Part shown: piece after piece, positions 35,126 through 42,502 of the stretch
Numbering within the stretch: position 1 is the stretch's first letter
Layout: each line of letters begins with the position of its first letter
DNA from: VXRD01 sp965232265
Lineage (GTDB): Bacteria > Latescibacterota > UBA2968
Assembly (NCBI GenBank): GCA_965232265.1
Contig: CBDDPH010000002.1
Span: 4,402,001-4,466,000, forward strand
DNA: 64,000 nucleotides
Reading direction: 5' to 3'
Program-made: the position numbers and the translations under genes
The notes under the pieces: generated by a model
What the model was told of the DNA's origin: nothing
Databases searched by the model: none
What the model saw: the letters and a program-made list of their open reading frames with translations, nothing else

Positions 35126-35899
35126 TTAATCCCAGAAATAGAATTTGAACCCGGCACTCAGATCAAACATCTGAAGCGGAAATGCTTTGTCCAGACCCCA
35201 CGCATCTCGAGGGCGGAGTTCGCCGAGAATAAAATGATACCGCGCACGCACATCCAGCGCGATCGTCTGCGTCACATGCGATTCCAGCCCCAACCCCAAC
35301 ACCGCGGTCACAGCCGTGCGCGTATCTTCCTGGCGGTCCATCACCACCTGGGGCAAAATATCGCCCTGGGCATCTACATTCGTCGCATCTACACCGCTGG
35401 CATCGGTCGGACTCTGACCGGGCCAAACGATATTTTCTGCTACGGTCTTGTGATCGTACACACCGCCACCCGCAACGATATAGGGCGAAAAACTTCCCTC
35501 ATCCATTGAACGGTCCGCATTAAAAAACCACAACCCGGACAACAGCACACTGTTAAAGCTATTCGTGTGCGAACTATTCGGGTTGATATCTTTGCTGCTA
35601 TATTGTTTGGCTGTCAAAGCCTTTGGGGACCAGGTAAACTCACCGGTTTCCAGAGTGCCACCATCCATCTGAGTGTGGTGAAACTCGGCTTCAACGGTCA
35701 GACGAGAGCTACTCACGCGACTGGCAGTAAGCCCCCATTTATCCACACCACCCTCAAACCGCTCACCAAAGGTGAACAGGGGATTGGTATAGCTGACAAA
35801 ACCGCCCAGGCCCCACTTGCCGGCAACCTGAGCCGAAGACATGCTTGCCGAAGCCAAAACACATGCGACGACAAAACCTAAAACTTTAAACCATCTCAA
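35126..35899 (-). CDS. Small outer-membrane beta-barrel protein
   Basis: 257 residues. There is no in-frame ATG near the 5' end; a TTG at 35897-35899 with a strong AAAGGAGG site seven bases upstream is the start. The signal peptide (WFKVLGFVVACVLASASMSSAQ) leads into a barrel of OmpA/OmpW-like amphipathic strands ending FDLSAGFKFYFWD. No catalytic motif. It heads the operon with the TonB receptor and may be an accessory channel or structural protein. Confidence 0.75.
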   Translation of the reverse strand: MRWFKVLGFVVACVLASASMSSAQVAGKWGLGGFVSYTNPLFTFGERFEGGVDKWGLTASRVSSSRLTVEAEFHHTQMDGGTLETGEFTWSPKALTAKQYSSKDINPNSSHTNSFNSVLLSGLWFFNADRSMDEGSFSPYIVAGGGVYDHKTVAENIVWPGQSPTDASGVDATNVDAQGDILPQVVMDRQEDTRTAVTAVLGLGLESHVTQTIALDVRARYHFILGELRPRDAWGLDKAFPLQMFDLSAGFKFYFWD

Positions 35900-36220
35900 A
35901 GTACTACCTCCTTTCGCAAACTGCGAAAAATGAATGACTTAACAACTTTACTATATGCAACGCAAAACAAATCTATCTCTATTCACCACCTCCTTTTGTT
36001 TGTTATCATTTATGAAACATACAACACAAAAATAGCCATCAAGACATAACAGATTGAAACTTTGTTTCAAAAATGTTTCTAAAAATTCGCCTTAATGTAA
36101 AAAAAAATTATACGCTATGCAATGATTTTTTTTTAACACTTTTTAACAGTTAGCAATCACTTACAATACAAACACGGGCGAGGCAGGCCTCGCCCCTACA
36201 TATCACCTTTCCCTCTGTGT
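35900..36220. other. AT-rich intergenic region, likely promoter for the minus-strand receptor operon
   Basis: No open frame of interest. From 36000 to 36140 the sequence is markedly A/T-rich with A- and T-runs (for example a T-run at 36126-36134), in contrast to the flanking genes. I cannot fix -35/-10 boxes. A family D palindrome (36175-36199) lies at the other end. Confidence 0.45.
36175..36199. repeat. Dispersed palindrome, family D
   Basis: GGGCGAGGC and GCCTCGCCC are exact reverse complements separated by two bases, followed by CTACAT. A near-identical copy lies at 48097-48121. Confidence 0.8.
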
Positions 36221-36232
36221 TCATCTGTGGTT
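36206..36232. repeat. Family A-like repeat that supplies a stop codon
   Basis: CTCTGTGTTCATCTGTGG spans the TGA (36221-36223, minus strand) of the octaheme cytochrome. The last residues of that protein (NHR) and its stop are encoded by the repeat itself. Confidence 0.65.
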
Positions 36233-37420
36233 GCTTTTTCGCAACCGCTTTGCCTCCGTGCGGATCTTATCCATCTCCATCTTCATCCGCACGATACCCT
36301 CCCAATGCGTATAATCTGGCGAATGGTGATACGCCGCCTTAAACGTGGTCGCGTGATAAAACTTGAACAACCTGAAAAACGCCTGCTCAATTTCCGATGT
36401 ATTTTCGTACAACTGCTGCCCGCCCAGTTCAAAAGCGTGTCCAACCACCGGATTGGCCGGGCGGTCTTCGGGCATGGGATCCAACGCTTTTTCATCGTAC
36501 AGCGCCTTAATCACCGCATAAGACTCTGCAACCAGCGCGTCTGCCTCGCGCTTAATCGCATCTGCACGCTCCAGACTCTCTCGAGAAAACCGATTGGAAT
36601 GACACGGCGCACACACCTGCAACATCGCATTCCGATTCGCTTCAAACTCTTCTTTGGTCAGTCGCTTCATCGCCAGATGCGGCAAAAAATCCTCCTCGAG
36701 CACCGCGCCCGTAAACACCGCACCCAACCCGATATTTGCCACATGCCCGTGATCGCCATTGGGCATGTGACACGTCACGCAACTCGGCGACTTCTCGGCA
36801 TCTCTATCCGCATAATACAAAACCCCGTGAACACTCGTCTTATACGCCTCCATCACCGGATGGTCCGGACCGCCGTGACAAACGGCGCATGCCTCGGGTT
36901 CTCGCGCAAGCGCCGCGCTAAATTCATGACTCGGATGGCAGGTATTGCACCCCCCCACGCTGCCATCGGCAAACCGCGCGCCAATGCTGTGACACCCCAT
37001 ACACCCCTCTTCTTGCATCGCGCGCGACTGCGCCAAAAAACGCGCATCCGACAACGCGGCCAATTCTGCATCGGCATGCCCGCTCTCTGCAAATGCCTCG
37101 ACCTCTTCTGCGTGACATTTGCCACACATCCCCGCGGACACCTGTCCCCGGACAGCAAAAACCGTCTCGTGATTCTCGCCGTGGCAATCCGCACACCCCA
37201 CATTGGCTCGAAAATGGGCACTCTCGCGCCACTGCTTGTCCATACCCGGATCGATATTCCGGTGACACCCCTCGCACGACTGATCACTCTGAATACGCCA
37301 CAAAAAACCCGGGTGTGCAACAAACCGAACTGCCTCCTCCGGCTGCAACATATAAAACACCCCAAAGACGCAACCCAGCGCCAGCACGCCAACGCCAACA
37401 ATTTTCATCCAGAGCTTCAT
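36221..37420 (-). CDS. Octaheme c-type cytochrome, hydroxylamine-oxidoreductase-like
   Basis: About 399 residues. An N-terminal membrane anchor (MKIVGVGVLALGCVFGVFY) is followed by eight CxxCH haem sites: CEGCH, CADCH, CGKCH, CMGCH, CNTCH, CAVCH, CVTCH and CAPCH. The C-terminal half has the helical region FKFYHATTFKAAYHHSPDYTHW, which resembles the HAO octaheme family. Family members oxidise hydroxylamine or reduce nitrite/hydroxylamine; which direction applies is not readable. It is probably periplasmic and membrane-tethered. The last residues and the stop lie in a dispersed repeat. A second octaheme gene sits upstream. Confidence 0.88.
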   Translation of the reverse strand: MKLWMKIVGVGVLALGCVFGVFYMLQPEEAVRFVAHPGFLWRIQSDQSCEGCHRNIDPGMDKQWRESAHFRANVGCADCHGENHETVFAVRGQVSAGMCGKCHAEEVEAFAESGHADAELAALSDARFLAQSRAMQEEGCMGCHSIGARFADGSVGGCNTCHPSHEFSAALAREPEACAVCHGGPDHPVMEAYKTSVHGVLYYADRDAEKSPSCVTCHMPNGDHGHVANIGLGAVFTGAVLEEDFLPHLAMKRLTKEEFEANRNAMLQVCAPCHSNRFSRESLERADAIKREADALVAESYAVIKALYDEKALDPMPEDRPANPVVGHAFELGGQQLYENTSEIEQAFFRLFKFYHATTFKAAYHHSPDYTHWEGIVRMKMEMDKIRTEAKRLRKSNHR

Positions 37421-37470
37421 CCTTCGTGCCCCTTCGTGTCGTGAACTGCTATCGCAGTCATGCTCGGATG

Positions 37471-37494
37471 AACTGGCCTGAGAGACGGCCAGTT
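37471..37494. repeat. Dispersed palindrome, family E
   Basis: AACTGGCC (37471-37478) pairs with GGCCAGTT (37487-37494). Copies with similar flanks (TGTACCCC) are at 45211-45234 and, diverged, at 61569-61592. It lies just upstream of the octaheme cytochrome start. Confidence 0.8.
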
Positions 37495-37542
37495 GTACCC
37501 CGCTCACTCGCCTTCATACCCCGTTCCGTGGAACAACCGCAT

Positions 37543-38994
37543 CTATTCACCCAATCCTCGCAACAAATCGCGCACCTGCACATTGCCCGGCTCTCGCGCA
37601 ATCACGCGCCGCAAAACCGCAACCGCACTGTCTCGCTGCCCGCTTATGGCATAAGCCTGTCCCATAAAAAACTCCAACCCCTGTGCTTCTGGCTCCAGCA
37701 CCCACGCCTGTCGATAAACAGACAGCGCACCTTCTAAATCGCCGCGCTCCTGTAAAACCGTACCCAACACCGTAAGCGCGGGCACATAAAAAGGATCGAC
37801 AATCAACGCATCCAGCAAAAGAGATTCCGCTGCCTCCAAATCGCCCAAATCAGCGCGAATAAGCCCCTGCATCGCATACACATCGGCGCGGTTGGCATGG
37901 TATTTCACCGCAATTTCAAAATGCGGCAACGCATCTGCCAGCGCACCCTGCACATAGACGCGGTGCCCAGCGGCAAAAGCCGAATCCGATTTTGCGATCC
38001 CCACATCTCGCGCCTGCCTGCCCAACCCAAATAACCCCGTACCCGCATCCTCCATTTCCAGTGTCCTGCGGTATGCCGCACGCGCCAATGCCCAATCGCC
38101 CGACAGCGCGTGTGCAGCCCCCTTTTTCACCCAATCGCCTATTGGCATCTCGTCCCAGTCATAATCATCGCGCACCTCGCCATCCCCAGCCGAAAACGCC
38201 AACAACGCGAGTTGTCGAATCGCCGGTTTATATCCCGACGAAATAGCAAGCGCACGGCGATAGGCTTCGATAGCACCTGTGCGATCCCCACTGCCCCACC
38301 GCGCATTCCCCACAGCAGTATGCAACACGGGCGAACCATCGCGCACATCATCAAAAGTGGCATCTGCATAGCGCCCATGGTGCAACAGCAATGCACCTGC
38401 GCGCAACCGGGAAGTCAAATCGCTCTTCTCCCTGAGCAACTCTCTCATCTGCTCAAAACGCTTCTGTTTTCCCTCCAACCGCGCCAGATCAGCCGCGGTC
38501 TCTGGATGCCGGGGGTCCAACTTCGCAACAATCTCAAATTCCCGCCTCGCATCTTCAAAAAGCCCCTGTGCTTCATAGACCTGCCCCAAACCCTCGTGAA
38601 AGCCAGGATCATCGCCCTGCACGCCATACACCACATCGCGATGCTCCTCAAGTGCCCGGCGAAACGAATCGCCCACAGCAGAACCATCCGGCAAATAGCC
38701 AATATCCATCAGCGCGAACGGCACTTGCACCCGCACAATACGCGCCGAATCGGACAACGCGTCCAAAAGCGCGGGCAGACCGCGCACATCGCCCAAACGC
38801 CCCAGCGAAATCGCCGCCTTCATCCGCACCATCGCATGCGAATCACCCATCGCCTCAACCAGTGCACTGGCACCGCACGCACCTCCCCCAGAATCGCCCA
38901 GCAAAGACGCGGCCGTTGCACGCCAAACCGCACTCTCATGCCCATCATTTACCAACCGCGCCAACGGCACCACATCCACCGCCCTTTTGTCCAT
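37543..38994 (-). CDS. HEAT/TPR module, probable frameshifted 3' part of the upstream multihaem gene
   Basis: Read from the first in-frame ATG (38994) this gives about 483 residues. Residues 1-100 are HEAT-like (VWRATAASLLGDSGGG, MVRMKAAISLGRLGDV, IVRVQVPFALMDIG), and the rest has TPR-type pairs (YADALPHFEIAVKYHANRADVYAMQGL; LEGALSVYRQAWVLEPEA). No ribosome-binding site precedes the ATG. The upstream cytochrome frame runs on past this point and stops at 38945; in homologous proteins the haem domain continues directly into HEAT and TPR repeats. A single extra base in the AAAAGGG run would join them (+1 shift needed). Confidence 0.75.
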   Translation of the reverse strand: MDKRAVDVVPLARLVNDGHESAVWRATAASLLGDSGGGACGASALVEAMGDSHAMVRMKAAISLGRLGDVRGLPALLDALSDSARIVRVQVPFALMDIGYLPDGSAVGDSFRRALEEHRDVVYGVQGDDPGFHEGLGQVYEAQGLFEDARREFEIVAKLDPRHPETAADLARLEGKQKRFEQMRELLREKSDLTSRLRAGALLLHHGRYADATFDDVRDGSPVLHTAVGNARWGSGDRTGAIEAYRRALAISSGYKPAIRQLALLAFSAGDGEVRDDYDWDEMPIGDWVKKGAAHALSGDWALARAAYRRTLEMEDAGTGLFGLGRQARDVGIAKSDSAFAAGHRVYVQGALADALPHFEIAVKYHANRADVYAMQGLIRADLGDLEAAESLLLDALIVDPFYVPALTVLGTVLQERGDLEGALSVYRQAWVLEPEAQGLEFFMGQAYAISGQRDSAVAVLRRVIAREPGNVQVRDLLRGLGE

Positions 38995-40297
38995 TGGCAA
39001 TCGCCGTTGTACGCGCCACAATTTCATCCTGATAATCGCCATACCACTGCTTTGCCCACGACGAAGCCCATTGTGCGGACTTATCGTTGTGACACTGATT
39101 GCACGCATTGGGCACACCATTCACCACCGTATTTTCCGGTGCAGGGGATGCAATGCGATGATCCGTCAGATTTTCTCCTGTCACATAGTGATACGGCATG
39201 TGGCACTGCACGCATTGATTGCCCACACTGCCCGCGCGGTGATGCCCGTGCGCGACCGGATCGGCTGCTATATCTTCATGGCACGTTTCGCACAACTCCA
39301 CGCCATTTCGATCCGCCACCAGATCGACATCGCGCGCTGTTCCGTGCGCGTCGTGGCATGTCGTACACGTCAACTCGCCCTGAATATAACACGCACTCAT
39401 CAAATGCAATGCCGCGGGATACAAATAAACCCGGGGCTGTCCATCCGGATAAAAAATCGCCTCGTCATCTGGCAACACAAGAGAATAATAATCGTAAAAA
39501 TTCTCACCCGGCAAATACCCGGTCGCCACAATTTCCTTGGCGGCATGACACTGGGCACACACCTCAACAGCCCGTTCCTTATCCAGCGACCGCAATAACA
39601 GCAAATGCAGCGGAGCATCGACCTGCCCGCGCGTCTCATCGTGCTTGCCCGACGGCCCATGGCACGCTTCGCAATCAATACTCAGACTACCCACAGTCGT
39701 GCGATAAGTATGGGACGCCACATCGTAATGCTTTTGCACCCGGCTGGCATGGCAATCAAAACAGTGAAAATTCCACGTGCGTCCCGCATTCGTCCAATAA
39801 TAATAATCTTCTCTCGCCAGCGGCCGCGACTGAGCCACCACACCTCCTTCTTGAGCATCGACCCAATCATTTGTCGCGCCATCGTGATACAGCGGCAACA
39901 CCTGCCACCGCCCATTGGGAAAAGCCGTCAAATAAGCCTGATGCTGCCGCTTGCCAATCGCGTAATCCACGCGATATGTCCCAGCGCGCCCATCCTCCCC
40001 CTCAGTCTGCATATAATACGCACCACCCCTGCGAAACATGCGCGACCGCACCCCGCCATACACATGGGACACATTGTCAAAATCGCCCACAATGGTCGAA
40101 TCACTCGACACAGTCATCGCAACACTGTGCAAACTCTGCCGCCACTCGGCATACTTGTCGGTATGGCATGCCGCGCACCGTTCCAGCCCCGTAAACCCCG
40201 GCTCAGAAGCGCGCACCAAATTCGGCACCTCGCGCTCCCTGCTACACGACGCAAACACCAGAATCACCCATAAAATGTGAAATATCCCAAACCGCAT
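38945..40297 (-). CDS. Octaheme cytochrome lipoprotein (haem part of a split cytochrome/TPR protein)
   Basis: About 450 residues from the ATG at 40297 (AGAGG upstream). The N-terminus MRFGIFHILWVILVFASC is a probable lipoprotein signal. Eight CxxCH sites: CAACH, CFDCH, CEACH, CAQCH, CTTCH, CETCH, CVQCH and CNQCH, the last within the typical ACNQCHNDKSAQWA end of this family. After residue about 430 the frame becomes Gly-rich nonsense (KGGGCGAVGAVGK) and stops, while the plus-one frame continues with HEAT repeats. Function is electron transfer at the outer face of the cell envelope; it probably associates with the neighbouring octaheme protein. Confidence 0.9.
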   Translation of the reverse strand: MRFGIFHILWVILVFASCSREREVPNLVRASEPGFTGLERCAACHTDKYAEWRQSLHSVAMTVSSDSTIVGDFDNVSHVYGGVRSRMFRRGGAYYMQTEGEDGRAGTYRVDYAIGKRQHQAYLTAFPNGRWQVLPLYHDGATNDWVDAQEGGVVAQSRPLAREDYYYWTNAGRTWNFHCFDCHASRVQKHYDVASHTYRTTVGSLSIDCEACHGPSGKHDETRGQVDAPLHLLLLRSLDKERAVEVCAQCHAAKEIVATGYLPGENFYDYYSLVLPDDEAIFYPDGQPRVYLYPAALHLMSACYIQGELTCTTCHDAHGTARDVDLVADRNGVELCETCHEDIAADPVAHGHHRAGSVGNQCVQCHMPYHYVTGENLTDHRIASPAPENTVVNGVPNACNQCHNDKSAQWASSWAKQWYGDYQDEIVARTTAIANGQKGGGCGAVGAVGK

Positions 40298-40309
40298 AAT
40301 AAAACCTCT

Positions 40310-40348
40310 GGACGCCTGCTTAAAACATGCAGGCGTGACGAGCAACAG
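40310..40348. repeat. Family C palindromic repeat
   Basis: Same 39-base element as at 26630 (GACGCCTGC...GCAGGCGTGACGAGCAACAG), upstream of the cytochrome start. Confidence 0.8.
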
Positions 40349-40354
40349 GGGTCA

Positions 40355-40492
40355 TTACTGGCGTTGCGCCTGACCATGGCGCAAAAACATGTAAACCGTC
40401 ACCCCACCAAGAGCAACGGCCACCAATGCGATGACAATAGCAGTATCGCGCTTAAAGCTCTTCCCGCGCGCACCGAAACCCGATGTAAGCAA
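40355..40492 (-). CDS. Possible small single-span membrane protein (45 residues)
   Basis: A frame opening at a TTG (40492) inside the 3' end of the SUMF1-like gene and ending at TAA 40355 encodes a lysine/arginine segment, a clean hydrophobic helix (TAIVIALVAVALGGVTVYMF) and a short tail. GGAAGAG lies inside it, upstream of the helix. It could be a genuine small haem-cluster accessory protein or a coincidence; no homologue comes to mind. Confidence 0.28.
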   Translation of the reverse strand: MLTSGFGARGKSFKRDTAIVIALVAVALGGVTVYMFLRHGQAQRQ

Positions 40493-41294
40493 ATATTTGG
40501 ATATCAAAATCGTCGCGCGCCGTAGCTCGCTCTTCCATAATCAAAACCGTACTCCGCACAAACACGCGAATACTGGGTTGTGGTGAAAACCAGCCCCCAC
40601 CGCGCAACGTGCGATCTGGCCCATCTTCCATACCCGAATTTTGCAAATTCACCGGATTGTGCCTGGGGCTATTTGCATAAAACGTATGCTGGTATTCATC
40701 TCGCGTCCACTCCCACACATTGCCCGCCATATCCATCGCGCCATAAGGACTTGCACCATCTGGATAACTGCCCACGGGCATGGGACCTGAACTGAAATTG
40801 AAATTGCACAGCGATTCACTCGCAGGCTCATTGCCCCAGGGAAACACGCGCCCATCCGTGCCTGCAGCAGCCAACTCCCACTGCGCCTCACTCGGCAATT
40901 GCAAACCCGCCCACTGGCAATAATCCCGCGCCTGAGACCACAAAACCCCCACCGCTGGCTGATCGGGTTGATCAAACCCCTCTGTGCGAGAGTACTGCGG
41001 CTCTTCACTTCCCGTAGCTTCAACATAAGCCAAATACTGCGCGTTGGTCACCTCGTATTTATCGATATAAAAAGCGTCGAGCATCACCTCGTGCGGCGGA
41101 CGCTCATTGGTGGGCCCATCGCTCGACCCCATCGTAAAGGTGCTGGCCGGAACAAAAACCTGCACATGCTCGGTGCCCGCAGGCGTGGTCACAACAGATT
41201 CTTCAATCACATATTCAGGATCCGTCGCCTTGCCACAGCCCATGGCCAATGCAATACCCAAAATTCCAAAATAATAGATCGCTTTTGGTATCAT
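40452..41294 (-). CDS. SUMF1/FGE-sulfatase-domain lipoprotein
   Basis: 280 residues. Lipoprotein signal with lipobox LAMGC (about residue 20). The fold is that of formylglycine-generating-enzyme-like proteins: FTMGSSDGPTNERPPHEV, DKYEVTNAQYL, LPSEAQWELAAAGTDGRVFPWGN, GNVWEWTRDEY, TLRGGGWF and GFRCA at the end. Only the terminal Cys is present; the catalytic partner Cys of true FGE is replaced, so it is unlikely to activate the sulfatases here. Probably a periplasmic ligand-binding or structural protein acting with the cytochromes. Confidence 0.87.
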   Translation of the reverse strand: MIPKAIYYFGILGIALAMGCGKATDPEYVIEESVVTTPAGTEHVQVFVPASTFTMGSSDGPTNERPPHEVMLDAFYIDKYEVTNAQYLAYVEATGSEEPQYSRTEGFDQPDQPAVGVLWSQARDYCQWAGLQLPSEAQWELAAAGTDGRVFPWGNEPASESLCNFNFSSGPMPVGSYPDGASPYGAMDMAGNVWEWTRDEYQHTFYANSPRHNPVNLQNSGMEDGPDRTLRGGGWFSPQPSIRVFVRSTVLIMEERATARDDFDIQIFAYIGFRCAREEL

Positions 41295-41314
41295 TGCATT
41301 CTCCTGGGACAGGC

Positions 41315-41354
41315 GCGAATCAGCGAATCAACGAATCAGCGAATCAACGAATCA
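41315..41354. repeat. Tandem 8-mer repeat (gcgaatca)
   Basis: Five consecutive eight-base units alternating gcgaatca and acgaatca lie in the leader upstream of the SUMF1-like start. Nothing gene-like in the 170-base gap. Confidence 0.85.
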
Positions 41355-41373
41355 GGTAATGTACAGGAAAGCC

Positions 41374-41405
41374 GTCATTGCGGCATGGTTTTAGCCGCAA
41401 TCCAG
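41374..41405. repeat. Family B palindromic repeat
   Basis: GTCATTGCGGC...GCCGCAATCCAG, matching 26671 in orientation; lies in the same gap as the tandem 8-mer. Confidence 0.8.
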
Positions 41406-41464
41406 AGGTTTTGGGTGGTTGGGCGGGGTTCGTCTATTCGCGCTTTTCTCGTCTATTCGTCCTC

Positions 41465-42502
41465 TCACGTCCAAACAATATAATTGCCCGAATCCACCAT
41501 AATGCGATGCACATACGTCTCGATCATCGCGTGGTCCCGCTCGTGTTCTGCGGTCTTTAAACTAAATGGCCGCAACACGGGGATTTGCATCTCTGGATCT
41601 GTCCAATCCTGCACATAAACCGAAGATTTCATACCGCTCAACACAACCTGAATATCGGTTATCAAATCATCCGTAAAATGATTGGGCAAATCCCACAGCG
41701 CAATCTCGGCATTAAAAGTCTGCAAATCAGATACAAACCGCGTCTTGTGACTCTGAACAGTCTCATTAAACGCCCGCTGCAACGCCACGCGCCCATCCAA
41801 ATGCGTACAGGTACGCACCAGAGGTCCCAAATCTTTGGGACACACCACCGCGTGAACCGTCGTCACCTTCTCATTTTCTCCCGGCACAGCCACAGCCAGC
41901 ATCTTCTCTGTGACGCGAGGGGAAAAACCCGTCAAATTCGGATCGATAAATTGCCGGTGTTCCAACCCGGGCCAGTAAAAATGCCGCCCCACATCCAGGT
42001 GTTCGTGCATCTCCAGCAAACCGTGAAACACGCACTCCAGCACAGTATTGCCCGCTGAAACGCCATTTGCCGAATCATTCAAATGCGGCACATCCGACAC
42101 CTTCATATTGGATGGCACGAGTTCGACACCAGCAGTCAACTCGTAAATGGGCGTCTCCCGGCCACTCGCCAGCGCGTCAAAAAACGAAATGCGCTCAACC
42201 GCCTCTGCCATCGCCCCGGCCAGCACCTGCTGTTTGGAAAGCCCCTTGCCCATCGTGCGAAGCGCGATACCCTCCATCAACGGCCCTTCGTATTTGCGAA
42301 ACAGCGCCGACTGCACGTAATCCGTATAACAATCGGCGATCCACACCGTATCGTAAAACCGCCGCGCACGCGCTTGAAACCGACATTTCCTTGACAGCGC
42401 CTCCCCAAACCGCGCAACGGTCTCCTCAAACGGAACCGTGCGATCGGCAACAACAATGCTTGTGCCGTAATGCTCAAATCCGGTATGATGTGACTCGCTC
42501 AT
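41465..42502 (-). CDS. YcaO-domain protein (stand-alone, ATP-dependent amide-activating family)
   Basis: 345 residues. YcaO signatures are clear: GKGLSKQQVLAGAMAEAVER (ATP-binding helix with the E..E pair) and NGVSAGNTVLECVFHGLLEM, then the DLGPLVRTCTHLDGR and ALQRAFNETVQSHKTRF segments. YcaO enzymes phosphorylate backbone amides to make azolines, thioamides or amidines in peptides, or act in ribosomal protein S12 methylthiolation. The C-terminal TPR-like domain of E. coli YcaO is missing; instead a TPR protein is encoded upstream with a four-base overlap. No partner TfuA, cyclodehydratase E1-like protein or obvious precursor peptide is visible. Confidence 0.88.
   Translation of the reverse strand: MSESHHTGFEHYGTSIVVADRTVPFEETVARFGEALSRKCRFQARARRFYDTVWIADCYTDYVQSALFRKYEGPLMEGIALRTMGKGLSKQQVLAGAMAEAVERISFFDALASGRETPIYELTAGVELVPSNMKVSDVPHLNDSANGVSAGNTVLECVFHGLLEMHEHLDVGRHFYWPGLEHRQFIDPNLTGFSPRVTEKMLAVAVPGENEKVTTVHAVVCPKDLGPLVRTCTHLDGRVALQRAFNETVQSHKTRFVSDLQTFNAEIALWDLPNHFTDDLITDIQVVLSGMKSSVYVQDWTDPEMQIPVLRPFSLKTAEHERDHAMIETYVHRIMVDSGNYIVWT

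Noticed and set aside
38110..40194. 694-residue open frame on the plus strand
   Set aside because: It lies opposite the cytochrome/TPR genes; its composition (His, Arg, Pro, Thr excess) is the mirror of their codon use and it has no family motif.
40452..41294. Formylglycine-generating enzyme for the two sulfatases
   Set aside because: It is a lipoprotein with only one of the two catalytic cysteines and lies far from both sulfatase genes.
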